Shown: piece after piece, positions 40,838-48,045 of the stretch | Layout of the letters: the number at the start of each line of letters is the position of its first letter | How positions within the stretch are numbered: the stretch's first letter is position 1 | NCBI GenBank assembly: GCA_021151485.1 | Contig: JAGKXB010000001.1 | Coordinates: 106,952-170,951 of the forward strand | DNA length: 64,000 nt | DNA from: Oxalobacteraceae bacterium | GTDB taxonomy: Bacteria > Pseudomonadota > Gammaproteobacteria > Burkholderiales > Burkholderiaceae_D | Reading direction: 5' to 3' | The notes under the pieces: model-generated | What the model saw: only the letters and a program-made list of their open reading frames with translations | What the model was told of the DNA's origin: nothing | Databases searched by the model: none | Position numbers and translations under genes: made by a program

Positions 40838-41209
40838 TTATACGCGCCAATGCGACATGGGTTGGGCCGATAATCGCTGCCAGTCTACGCCTGTGATGAG
40901 CCATTGCCATTGCGTTTGATTCAATGTGTGAATCGCTTCATTTCCTTGCGGCCAAACAAATCGCCCGCGATGCAGGCGACGCTGGCTTAACCAGACGCCA
41001 GTCCCGTCCCACACCAGTAATTTGATGCGATTGCCGCGTTTATTGCAAAACGCATAGGCGCTCCCATCGCAAGGCGCGCGTCCGAGTGCTTATTGCACGC
41101 ATAACGACAATCCGTCAATACCGATTCGCATGTCAATTGGCGCTAATGCCAACCATACTTGTCGCGGTTGCGGACTCACGCGAATGCCTTCAATAAGGCG
41201 ATCAACCAC
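40838..41209 (-). pseudogene. tnpB: IS66 accessory protein TnpB with an in-frame stop
   Basis: Read from a GTG at 41209 the frame gives PQPRQVWLALAPIDMRIGID, then GLSLCVQ, TAA at 41090-41092, and continues in phase as ALGRAPCDGSAYAF and later GNRIKLLVWDGTGVWL, SQRRLHRGRFVWP to TAA at 40838. These are the conserved parts of the IS66 Orf2/TnpB family. A single base change (probably a CAA codon to TAA) broke it. The start overlaps the end of tnpA as usual for this family; a later start is possible. Confidence 0.88.
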
Positions 41210-41523
41210 GATGCACTTTCATCACCAGAATGACGTATTTCCCACCCCGACGGACTGCGTACTATCCAGTCGCTGTGTGTTACCGCCCCCAGGTTTGCTT
41301 GTTCCACGCGGGTGGGAATCAACTTGATCGATTGATGACCAGACAACGTCGACGTCGACGTCGTCGCCTTTGCCTTTTCTTTGCGTATTTCTGCCAACCA
41401 GTAGCAAAACGTCGATGCCTTTAGGTGTGCTTGCCTGCAATAAGCCACTTGGCTTAATCCACTCGCTTCCCATTTGTCGATTTGACACCGCCAATATCGG
41501 TATTTAGTTTCGTCTCTTTCCAT
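41176..41523 (-). CDS. tnpA: IS66 accessory protein TnpA
   Basis: A 115-residue protein with RYWRCQIDKWEASGLSQVAY and CRQAHLKASTFCYWLAEIR, the helix-turn-helix region of IS66 Orf1/TnpA, and a C-terminus SWLIALLKAFA that is typical. First gene of the element; its end overlaps tnpB. Confidence 0.92.
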   Translation of the reverse strand: MERDETKYRYWRCQIDKWEASGLSQVAYCRQAHLKASTFCYWLAEIRKEKAKATTSTSTLSGHQSIKLIPTRVEQANLGAVTHSDWIVRSPSGWEIRHSGDESASWLIALLKAFA

Positions 41524-41606
41524 CCCAATCTCACCCCTTCATTTTGAAAAATGGGAGTGTGACGAACATTACAAAATTAGAGTAGATGGTTCCGTTGGAC
41601 GCTTAC

Positions 41607-41614
41607 GCAGTATC
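41607..41614 (+). repeat. Target site duplication, right (GCAGTATC)
   Basis: Identical to 39176-39183 and directly after the right inverted repeat. Joining the two sides at this octamer restores an integrase-like reading (AKQY-RQNNPYKFW). Confidence 0.95.
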
Positions 41615-41755
41615 GGCAGAATAATCCGTATAAGTTTTGGGGGAAGTCCACATGAAGGAATTGATGCCGAGCGCTTGGCTTACCCTCACTCGATACAACA
41701 CACGTTCAAGCGAGTCCTCGGCGACGCCGGAGTGTCCAGCGAAATATCAGAAGCC

Positions 41756-42595
41756 CTATCTGGCCGCCGACGGCATCGAACGCGGCTTAGATACGCTCGC
41801 AGCCTTGCTCGACAAGCGTTGGCTGCTTAGCCGCTGCATGCACGCGCTAGCCAGGAAGGTCACAAGCTGATCTATAGTAAGCGGTGCGCCGCGCTTGCGG
41901 TGGATCATGCGATGGCAATTGGAGCATAAAACGGTCAGATCTATTTTGGGGTCAATGCTGGTTGGGTCAGGAAGTGACGCAAGCGGCACGAGATGATGGA
42001 CTTCAATATAGTTCACTCCATGCTCACCGTAAGTGGCCTCGAAATCAAAACCGCATGCTTTGCACCGCGTCCCATGGAGTGCTATAGCCGCAACACGCAA
42101 GCGTGGGATACGTTCAAAATGAGCTACAAGCCGCATTTGCTTGGCCCCCTCAATCCCGTCTTCCTCTTGCAATGCGGCCAAGTCCTCTGCCACCTGGATG
42201 CCTAGAGATGTCACTGAACTCTGCTCAGGTGGAAAGTGTTCAGTGTCCATTAGCTTGTAAACGCCCCTACTGATTCTTTCAAAGTAAGGCTTGGTCGATT
42301 TCCTGCAATTTTTAGATTGAGGGCAATAGCGCTCTATCATCGCTTGGATAGTTTCTTGGTATGTTCTTAAACTGGCATATTGGGATGGCACTCCACCTCG
42401 GAGCTTAGTTACTCTGTCTTTTATGGATATCGCGCGCGCTTGCCCTCCAAGGGAGGCCAGTGCGGCAATAATTTCATTAAGCTCAATTGGACCAGTTTTC
42501 ATAGTGTTCTCATCAGTGTGGACATTCAATGAAACATTCGTAACTTCCAGCTCATCAACTGGAGTTCTGTGTAATGCCATGGCGCGCGATGTCAT
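41756..42595 (-). CDS. HNH endonuclease with N-terminal winged-helix-like domain
   Basis: A 279-residue protein. Residues about 35-115 look like a winged-helix region (TYQETIQAMIERYCPQ, ISRGVYKL). The HNH domain follows at about 175-250: CKACGFDFEATYGEHG, YIEVHHLVPLAS, IDLTVLCSNCHRMIHR, with both CxxC pairs and the catalytic HH and NCH. It resembles McrA-type and other modification-dependent HNH nucleases. The start abuts the stop of the RAMA gene (TAGATG), so both are made together. The last 25 or so residues are encoded on the antisense of the dead integrase and are probably not native. Likely cuts DNA; target unknown. Confidence 0.82.
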   Translation of the reverse strand: MTSRAMALHRTPVDELEVTNVSLNVHTDENTMKTGPIELNEIIAALASLGGQARAISIKDRVTKLRGGVPSQYASLRTYQETIQAMIERYCPQSKNCRKSTKPYFERISRGVYKLMDTEHFPPEQSSVTSLGIQVAEDLAALQEEDGIEGAKQMRLVAHFERIPRLRVAAIALHGTRCKACGFDFEATYGEHGVNYIEVHHLVPLASLPDPTSIDPKIDLTVLCSNCHRMIHRKRGAPLTIDQLVTFLASACMQRLSSQRLSSKAASVSKPRSMPSAAR

Positions 42596-43006
42596 CTACT
42601 TGCGCAGGAAAATCGCTGGCTCCCACTTCACATCAGATGGTCGCTTAATTTCAAGAACTTTCCACGCATTATTAGAGGTGTCGCCACGCATGGCACGAGC
42701 AAGCTGAGACATCGAGGGATACTCTTCCGATTGCCAGGTAATTGCACCATTGAGAATCTCGGCGATCTTGAATTCACCATAGTGCTTAGTCCGGATTTGG
42801 CTGCCCTCGGGCAGGAATAGAGCCTCCCAATAGACACCTTGCCCACGTGGGTCGCGTGCGTCAAAGTCCTCTGCGGTTCGATCAAGAAAATCTTGAGCAA
42901 TTTGCTCGAGGACAGAACTGACACCACCGGGAAACCGGCGTGCAAACTCGGCGTATAGCTCGCTGGAAACCGGGACAGCGACAAATGAGTCAAGGTTAAG
43001 AGTCAT
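42596..43006 (-). CDS. RAMA-domain protein, partner of the HNH nuclease
   Basis: A 136-residue protein. The C-terminal half (LFLPEGSQIRTKHYGEFKIA, ITWQSEEYPSMSQLARAM, NAWKVLEIKRPSD) fits the RAMA domain, which is found attached to restriction enzymes and adenine methylases and is thought to read DNA. The N-terminal part (AVPVSSELYAEFARRFPGGV) could be a small DNA-binding fold. A GGAG ribosome site precedes the ATG at 43006. First gene of a two-gene unit. A DNA-recognition subunit for the nuclease is my inference; it could instead be a regulator. Confidence 0.7.
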   Translation of the reverse strand: MTLNLDSFVAVPVSSELYAEFARRFPGGVSSVLEQIAQDFLDRTAEDFDARDPRGQGVYWEALFLPEGSQIRTKHYGEFKIAEILNGAITWQSEEYPSMSQLARAMRGDTSNNAWKVLEIKRPSDVKWEPAIFLRK

Positions 43007-43039
43007 AGCAATTCTCCAAAATAGGGATTAATAATTACT

Positions 43040-43062
43040 ATTGTAGCACTATATAGCACTAT
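43040..43062 (-). promoter_or_regulatory. Possible promoter with repeated operator for the RAMA-HNH unit
   Basis: TAGCACTAT occurs at 43044-43052 and 43054-43062, a direct repeat with 10-base period, one helix turn. On the minus strand TACAAT (43045-43040) overlaps it as a -10 box about 34 bases before the RAMA start. The -35 is weak (CTTTTA area). A repressor site is plausible. Confidence 0.4.
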
Positions 43063-43129
43063 TAAAAGAACTATTTTACCCAGCTTTTCAAATCAACACC
43101 TGGGTGGAAGAAGCCACAGCCTCAAAGGA

Positions 43130-43390
43130 GTGTCATTTTTGTCAGGCATCGTCTTGGGCAACAGGACAAACCTGGCTGATGCACAGCTTAAGGGACGCGC
43201 TGCGCGAGAGGTGGCATCAGTCGAGTTCGCAAAAAAGATATCTGGCCACCTGGGGAATCTGCGCGAAGGCATGAGCTTGAACGCGATTGCCTTTCACCCG
43301 AATCAGATGGGAGTGCCAACAATCCGAGGTGGTAAGTGGACGGCGAAGGCCGTAAGCCGATTTGAATACACTAACATTTTGTTGTCCTGA
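43130..43390 (+). pseudogene. C-terminal remnant of a serine recombinase
   Basis: The reading GIVLGNRTNLADAQLKGRAA and later MGVPTIRGGKWTAKAVSRF matches the tail of resolvase/invertase-type recombinases, after the catalytic domain, where LGNPxNL and GIPTxRGGxWT are common. No catalytic domain or Ser motif is found upstream. Remains of a lost gene inside the island. Confidence 0.68.
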
Positions 43391-43496
43391 CGAACATCAC
43401 CCAAGTGATGCACATTGACTTAATCTCGACAACAAACGCTAGATTAACGACTTATAAATCAAGTAGTTATGTATTCGAAATGGTGATCGGTGCGAT

Positions 43497-43517
43497 TCCA
43501 CCTATCACCACCAAGAA
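43497..43517 (+). repeat. attR: 21-bp direct repeat, copy of tRNA-Met 3' end
   Basis: Exact copy of 38312-38332, including CCACC, TATCACC and ACCA of the tRNA. A further partial resemblance to the tRNA (GGTGATCGGTG) lies just before. No full tRNA can be folded here. It closes the island. Confidence 0.88.
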
Positions 43518-43673
43518 CACTTTCCCCCCCTTACTTCCCTTACCCTTACGCAGTCTGCAAGCACGCAGAACGCGGTGTTGTGTCCGCTTACGTATTGATC
43601 CTGATCTAACAATCTCTTTTATCTCTGAAAAATCGTTCCATTTTTACAACAAATTACACCTTTTTCTGCGGCA

Positions 43674-44609
43674 ATGCTCGATAATGCCAAATTGGCAATG
43701 TTAAGTAAAAACAAACATATCGCTATTTATTTATTCATCGTCACTAACAGCCATATTGATATCAACCCCATACAAAATCGTATGTTTAGTCAACTCATCA
43801 ACAAGCTTCTACAAGTTTTAAAATATTCAATCCATCAGTCCTGGCCTCGCTCTATTTCATCCAATGGGAAATCTGTCATGCAACGCGATGAAGTCTCAGT
43901 TGCAGAACATCAAGAACTACTTCGCAAGTTGGTGATGCATCAAGAAAAAGTCAAAGAAAGCGAGCACAAAAACATTGCGCGGGAAATTCATGATGAGCTA
44001 GGACAAACCTTGCTAGTACTCAAGATGGACGTCTTCATGTTGCACGCCCGTACGGCAAACACACATCCCAAATTGCATGAAAAAATCAGCTTAAGTTTGA
44101 GCCATATTGATGCAACGATTAAATCGGTACGTAGGATTATTAACAATTTACGCCCAGCCGTACTCGATTTAGGTTTGCATGCCACCATTGAATGGCAAGC
44201 ACAGCAATTTCAGCTTCAAACCGGCATCAAATGCGATTTAAGAATCAACCATACTCATACTGATCCGGATTGGGATACCGATTTAGACGAAAACACAGCC
44301 CTGATGTTATTTCGCATCGTGCAGGAGTCACTCAATAATGTGCTGCAACATGCGCAAGCCAGCCAGGTACATATCACGGTCAATAAAGATCCACATCAAC
44401 TAACAATCAGCGTGGTGGACAATGGCATCGGTATGCATCCTGATTCTAAACATAACGACAACGACGATCACAACAAAAACGATACGTTTGGTTTGTTAGG
44501 CATCCGTGAACGTTTGACAGCATTAAAAGGCCAATTGGTACTACAAAGCGCGCCCAATCAAGGCACTTCGTTAAGTTTCTCCATTCCTATACCCGTAGTA
44601 CATTCATAG
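43674..44609 (+). CDS. Orphan soluble sensor histidine kinase (HisKA_3 type)
   Basis: The dimerisation and phospho-acceptor box is NIAREIHDELGQTLLVLKMD (His about residue 106), then the NarX/DesK-type N box FRIVQESLNNVLQHAQAS, the G boxes VVDNGIGMHP and GLLGIRERLTALKGQL. There is no membrane or sensor domain ahead of it, and no response regulator next to it. Start is uncertain: the ATG at 43878 has a better ribosome site (GGGAAA) and would give a 243-residue kinase core. The gene starts shortly after attR. It may act with a distant partner or be a truncated remnant. Confidence 0.75.
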   Translation: MLDNAKLAMLSKNKHIAIYLFIVTNSHIDINPIQNRMFSQLINKLLQVLKYSIHQSWPRSISSNGKSVMQRDEVSVAEHQELLRKLVMHQEKVKESEHKNIAREIHDELGQTLLVLKMDVFMLHARTANTHPKLHEKISLSLSHIDATIKSVRRIINNLRPAVLDLGLHATIEWQAQQFQLQTGIKCDLRINHTHTDPDWDTDLDENTALMLFRIVQESLNNVLQHAQASQVHITVNKDPHQLTISVVDNGIGMHPDSKHNDNDDHNKNDTFGLLGIRERLTALKGQLVLQSAPNQGTSLSFSIPIPVVHS

Positions 44610-44665
44610 CGGACATTCATAACGCAGAGTTAACAGAGTCAAATTTAGGATGTCATAATGCAACG

Positions 44666-45094
44666 ATGTCCTATCCAAAAAAACTACTCTGCCCTTGCGG
44701 CGGCAATAATCACCCCAAACAGCAAACGCTCTTTGCGCAATGCTGCGCACGTTTTGTCGTTGACGCCGCATTGCCACAGCAGGCGGTGGAATTAATGCGC
44801 TCACGCTACAGCGCATATGTGCTGGGCATAGAAGATTATCTGCAATCAACCTGGCATCCCAGCACACGACCAGCCAGCCCCATCATTGATCAACAGGAAG
44901 CAATTAAATGGATCAAGCTAGTCGTGCTGCGGCACCAGCAAAGCGATAATCGTGATAACGCTACCGTTGAATTCATCGCTCATTACAAAATCCAGGGCCG
45001 CGCGCATGAATTGCATGAAATCAGCCGCTTTGTGCGCGAAAATGATCGCTGGTTTTATCTGAATGGCACATTTCCAGGAGAGCAATCCACATGA
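44666..45094 (+). CDS. YchJ/UPF0225 family SEC-C-like protein
   Basis: A 142-residue protein. KKLLCPCGG with a following CC pair is the N-terminal zinc-binding part, and LMRSRYSAYVLGIEDYLQST followed by WHPSTRP is the YchJ signature. WFYLNG near the end completes the family. The role is unknown. The frame is full length and the ATG at 44666 is the normal start. Confidence 0.85.
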   Translation: MSYPKKLLCPCGGNNHPKQQTLFAQCCARFVVDAALPQQAVELMRSRYSAYVLGIEDYLQSTWHPSTRPASPIIDQQEAIKWIKLVVLRHQQSDNRDNATVEFIAHYKIQGRAHELHEISRFVRENDRWFYLNGTFPGEQST

Positions 45095-45233
45095 TCATCG
45101 ACTCCACCTTAGATAGCCGTTCAACTGATCTCAAAACCAATGCTAAATTTGCTAAATAAACTTTGGAGCATCATTTAGTTTCACTTGAGAAATAATTTTC
45201 TACTACACAAACCAACAAACATTCTTCAACCCA

Positions 45234-46043
45234 ATGAACCCAACCAACTGGCACGCCATCACCCTCGATTATTTCCACGCTAGCCATTCGGCAATGATCA
45301 CGCTCAATCGTCCTCTTGCGCGTAATGCGCTGAACACCGCCATGATGGTTGAAATTCAGCAGGCGTTTACCCTCCTGAGCCAGGATGCGAATGTCCGCGC
45401 GATTGTGCTGGCGGCGAATGGAGCTGTTTTTTGCGCGGGGGCGGATTTGCAGGAAATGAAGGCGGAAGAGCACGAAACCCTGAAACAAAAACAGGCACAC
45501 GCGCAACAGCTGGCCGATATGCTGCGTACGGTTTATCTGTGTCCCAAACCTGTGATTGCCAAAATACGCGGCGATGCTTATGGCGGCGGTATGGGATTGC
45601 TGGCGGCGTGTGATATTCGGATAGCGAGCGAAACGGTGTATTTTTGTTTGAGCGAAGTCAGACTAGGCTTGATTCCGGCGATTATTTCTCCTTACGTCAT
45701 CAAAGCCATGGGAGAAAATGCGGCGCGTCGTTACTTCCTCACCGCCGAGCGCTTTTTAGCGCATGAAGCGCAGCACATGGGCTTGGTGCATCAAGTCGCT
45801 CCTAATAGTGACGCGTTGACCAAAGCTATCTCGCACACCGTTAACATACTGGCAGAAAATAGTCCCCATGCCGTTCAGCAAGCTAAAAAACTGGTACGTG
45901 AAATTGCCAACACCAAGATGGACGACAACTTGATTACCGATACGGTACAACGCTTCGTCGATATTCGCACTTCACCTGAAGGCCAGGAAGGCATGCACGC
46001 TTTCCTCACACAACGTAAGCCAGATTGGCAAAGAAAAGAATAA
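45234..46043 (+). CDS. Enoyl-CoA hydratase/isomerase family protein (methylglutaconyl-CoA hydratase-like)
   Basis: A 269-residue crotonase-fold enzyme: LNRPLARNALNTAMM, VFCAGADLQEMK (oxyanion-hole region), GDAYGGGMGLLAACDIRIAS with a first catalytic residue region, and LSEVRLGLIPAIISPYVI. The GIPAxISPYV form and the HMG-CoA lyase at 55223 suggest hydration of methylglutaconyl-CoA in leucine breakdown. It directly precedes bioA and its end overlaps or nearly touches it. A general enoyl-CoA hydratase is the alternative. Confidence 0.8.
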   Translation: MNPTNWHAITLDYFHASHSAMITLNRPLARNALNTAMMVEIQQAFTLLSQDANVRAIVLAANGAVFCAGADLQEMKAEEHETLKQKQAHAQQLADMLRTVYLCPKPVIAKIRGDAYGGGMGLLAACDIRIASETVYFCLSEVRLGLIPAIISPYVIKAMGENAARRYFLTAERFLAHEAQHMGLVHQVAPNSDALTKAISHTVNILAENSPHAVQQAKKLVREIANTKMDDNLITDTVQRFVDIRTSPEGQEGMHAFLTQRKPDWQRKE

Positions 46044-46045
46044 TC

Positions 46046-47413
46046 TTGATTCCCACCACTAACCAACAATCCGACTGGGTGACACGCAGTCGCCAAAGCG
46101 TCTGGCATCCCTGCACCCAGATGCAGCATCACGAAACCCAACCCTTGATTGCAGTCAGCCACGGAAAAGGCGCGTGGCTGTATGACCAGGATGGTCGGCG
46201 CTATCTAGATGCCATCAGCTCCTGGTGGGTGAATTTATTCGGCCATGCCAATCCGCGCATCAATGCGGCTTTAAAAGATCAGCTCGATCGTTTAGAGCAC
46301 GCCATGCTGGCCGGATTTACCCATGAACCTGTAGTCGAGTTATCGGAAAAATTATCCGCATTAACCCATCACGCACTGGGTCATTGTTTTTATGCTTCCG
46401 ATGGCGCTTCGGCAGTCGAAATCGCGCTCAAAATGAGTTTTCATGCCTGGCGCAATGCGGGCTTGCCTGACAAGCAGGAATTCGTTTGCCTCAAAGGCAG
46501 TTATCACGGAGAAACCCTGGGTGCGCTGACAGTCACCGACGTACCTTTGTTCCGTAATGCTTACGGCCCTTTGCTACGATCCTCCCAAGTCCACGTCGTC
46601 GCCTCGCCCGATGCGCGTCAGGCCAAAGACGGTCAATCTGCCGCCGACGTTGCACGCCACGCCGCGCAACAATTGGAAGCACTGCTACAACAACGCGCCA
46701 ACCAAATCGCCTGCATCATCATCGAACCGCTGGTGCAATGCGCCACTGGTATGGCGATGCACGATCCGGTGTATTTACAAGAAGTCCATGCCTTGTGTCA
46801 GCGTTATCAGATCCACATGGTTTTTGACGAAATCGCCGTCGGCTGCGGCCGCACCGGTACTTTCTTCGCCTGCGAGCAAGCCCAAGTCTGGCCAGATTTT
46901 CTTTGCCTATCCAAAGGCATCAGCGGTGGTTATCTGCCACTTTCTCTGGTGATGACTAGCGATGCTATCTACCAAGTCTTTTACGACACCGACGTGCAAC
47001 GCGGTTTTTTGCATTCCCACTCCTACACCGGCAACCCCTTAGCCTGCCGTGCCGCGCTGGCGACACTGGCTATTTTCGAAGAAGATAAAGTCCTGGAAAA
47101 CAACCGCCTCAACGCCGCTCGCTTAACAACTGCCCTAGCACCGCTAGCCGAACACGACCAAGTCACCCACTTCCGCCAACGCGGCATGATCTGGGCATTC
47201 GATGCCGTATTGGATCAAGGTAACGATGGCAACAACAATGCCAGCACTTTCTCCCGCCGCTTCTTCGCCACCGCCCTGCAACATGAATTGCTGCTACGCC
47301 CCATCGGCAATACTGTGTATTTGATGCCGCCGTATATCTTGAATGCGGCGGAAATGGATGAGTTGGCGGGTAAGACGTTGGCGGTGTTTGAGAGGGTGAT
47401 GGGAGCAACCTAG
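46046..47413 (+). CDS. bioA: Adenosylmethionine-8-amino-7-oxononanoate aminotransferase
   Basis: A class III PLP aminotransferase of about 455 residues. VWHPCTQM is the BioA signature near the N-terminus; WVNLFGHANP, GSYHGETLGALTV, VFDEIAVGCGRTGTFF and FLCLSKGISGGYLPLSL with the PLP Lys are all seen. It makes 7,8-diaminopelargonate in biotin synthesis using SAM as amino donor. No ATG is available; the TTG at 46046 with AAAGAAAAGAA before it is preferred, the TTG at 46025 is possible. First bio gene, separated from bioF by a toxin-antitoxin pair. Confidence 0.93.
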   Translation: MIPTTNQQSDWVTRSRQSVWHPCTQMQHHETQPLIAVSHGKGAWLYDQDGRRYLDAISSWWVNLFGHANPRINAALKDQLDRLEHAMLAGFTHEPVVELSEKLSALTHHALGHCFYASDGASAVEIALKMSFHAWRNAGLPDKQEFVCLKGSYHGETLGALTVTDVPLFRNAYGPLLRSSQVHVVASPDARQAKDGQSAADVARHAAQQLEALLQQRANQIACIIIEPLVQCATGMAMHDPVYLQEVHALCQRYQIHMVFDEIAVGCGRTGTFFACEQAQVWPDFLCLSKGISGGYLPLSLVMTSDAIYQVFYDTDVQRGFLHSHSYTGNPLACRAALATLAIFEEDKVLENNRLNAARLTTALAPLAEHDQVTHFRQRGMIWAFDAVLDQGNDGNNNASTFSRRFFATALQHELLLRPIGNTVYLMPPYILNAAEMDELAGKTLAVFERVMGAT

Positions 47414-47466
47414 CTCCATTCTTTATAATTAATGCGCATTCATTTTGTTGCTGAAGGATAAAAACA

Positions 47467-47775
47467 ATGACAGATCTAGCTTACGATTTTGAATGGGATA
47501 TCCATAAAGCAACGAGCAATTTCAAGAAACATGGTGTGACGTTTGAGCAAGCGACATCCGTGTTCCTAGATGCGCTTTCTTTAACTGTATTTGACGAGGC
47601 ACATAGTCAGTATGAAGAACGTTGGCTCACACTGGGCAACACGACTGACGGCCTGCTGTTAACGGTAGCGCATACATATCAAGCAACCAGCTCAACCACT
47701 ACGCGAATTCGCATTATTTCAGCACGCTCAGCTACAAAACAGGAACGCCGTTTTTATACGGATAAACCACACTAA
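47467..47775 (+). CDS. brnT: BrnT family type II toxin
   Basis: A 102-residue protein with FEWDIHKATSNFKKHGVTFE and then FEQATSVFLDAL, the BrnT core, and RIISARSATKQERRFY at the end. BrnT is an RNase of the RelE-like fold that stops translation. A good ribosome site (AAGGAT) precedes the ATG. It is in the order toxin then antitoxin, as usual for brnTA. It lies inside the biotin gene run, 54 bases after bioA. Confidence 0.9.
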   Translation: MTDLAYDFEWDIHKATSNFKKHGVTFEQATSVFLDALSLTVFDEAHSQYEERWLTLGNTTDGLLLTVAHTYQATSSTTTRIRIISARSATKQERRFYTDKPH

Positions 47776-47784
47776 GGTGCCAAC

Positions 47785-48024
47785 ATGAACACAACAAACA
47801 ACCACAAACAAGACGACGATGATATGCCCGCTGAAATTGATTTTTCTAACGGTGTGCGCGGCAAATTTCATCACGCTAATGCTCAACTGCATCTCCCGGT
47901 CTATCTGAATCAGGAAGTGCAAGCCTATCTGTCAGCCATCGCTTCCAAAAAAGGAATTCCATTGTCTGACTTGGCGAATGATCTTTTGAAGCGTGAAATT
48001 GACATCATTGAAGCGATGAAATAA
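47785..48024 (+). CDS. brnA: BrnA-type antitoxin
   Basis: A 79-residue protein. The central EIDFSNGVRGKF is the motif of BrnA-type antitoxins, and the C-terminal half (LPVYLNQEVQAYLSAIASKK, DLANDLLKREI) looks like a ribbon-helix-helix DNA-binding domain. It should neutralise BrnT and repress the pair. It lies 9 bases after brnT and 21 bases before bioF. Confidence 0.85.
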   Translation: MNTTNNHKQDDDDMPAEIDFSNGVRGKFHHANAQLHLPVYLNQEVQAYLSAIASKKGIPLSDLANDLLKREIDIIEAMK

Positions 48025-48045
48025 GCGCATCAACAATCAAAAACA

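Larger units (their letters stand above)
39184..41606 (-). mobile_element. IS66-family insertion sequence, complete ends
   Basis: 2,423 bp bounded by inverted repeats: GTAAGCGTCCAACCCAACCA at the left and GTAAGCGTCCAACGGAACCA (reverse complement) at the right, 18 of 20 identical, starting with the GTAAGCG of IS66 elements. A perfect 8-bp duplication flanks it. It carries tnpA, tnpB and tnpC on the minus strand in the usual order. tnpB has an in-frame stop, so transposition may be impaired. It sits inside the integrase gene. The perfect target duplication points to a fairly recent insertion. Confidence 0.95.
38415..41830 (+). pseudogene. Tyrosine integrase of the island, split by IS66 and otherwise decayed
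   Basis: The N-terminal part (MTGKFLIKSRHGTIYYFRRR, then VPDAAQHIIGRR) is the DUF6538-like start of phage-type integrases. The frame has TAG at 38772-38774 and then continues in the same phase (EAIPEYFSKSQTKPQTKAIY and an SAM-like core-binding region) to the IS66 target at 39176-39183. After the insertion (41615 on) the text resumes with NNPYKFWG and soon jumps to another frame with YPHSIQHTFKRVLGDAGVSS, the HxxR-like end of the catalytic domain, closing with TAG at 41828-41830. The segment with the first catalytic Arg is missing. Three independent lesions: nonsense, insertion, deletion. Confidence 0.85.
38312..43517. mobile_element. Genomic island integrated in tRNA-Met
   Basis: About 5.2 kb between 21-bp direct repeats, one of which is the 3' end of tRNA-Met. 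It begins with a tyrosine integrase reading away from the tRNA, as normal for such islands, now inactive. It contains an IS66-family insertion, a HNH endonuclease with a RAMA-domain partner, and the end of a serine recombinase gene. Its G+C content is visibly higher than the flanking DNA in the integrase and HNH parts. With no working integrase the island is likely fixed unless helped in trans. Confidence 0.85.

Noticed and set aside
43470..43517. A second tRNA-Met gene
   Set aside because: Only the 3' end of the tRNA is copied; no D or anticodon arm can be folded, so it is attR.
43405..43704. A 99-residue frame spanning attR
   Set aside because: It crosses the attachment site, has no recognisable motif and poor start context; most likely chance.
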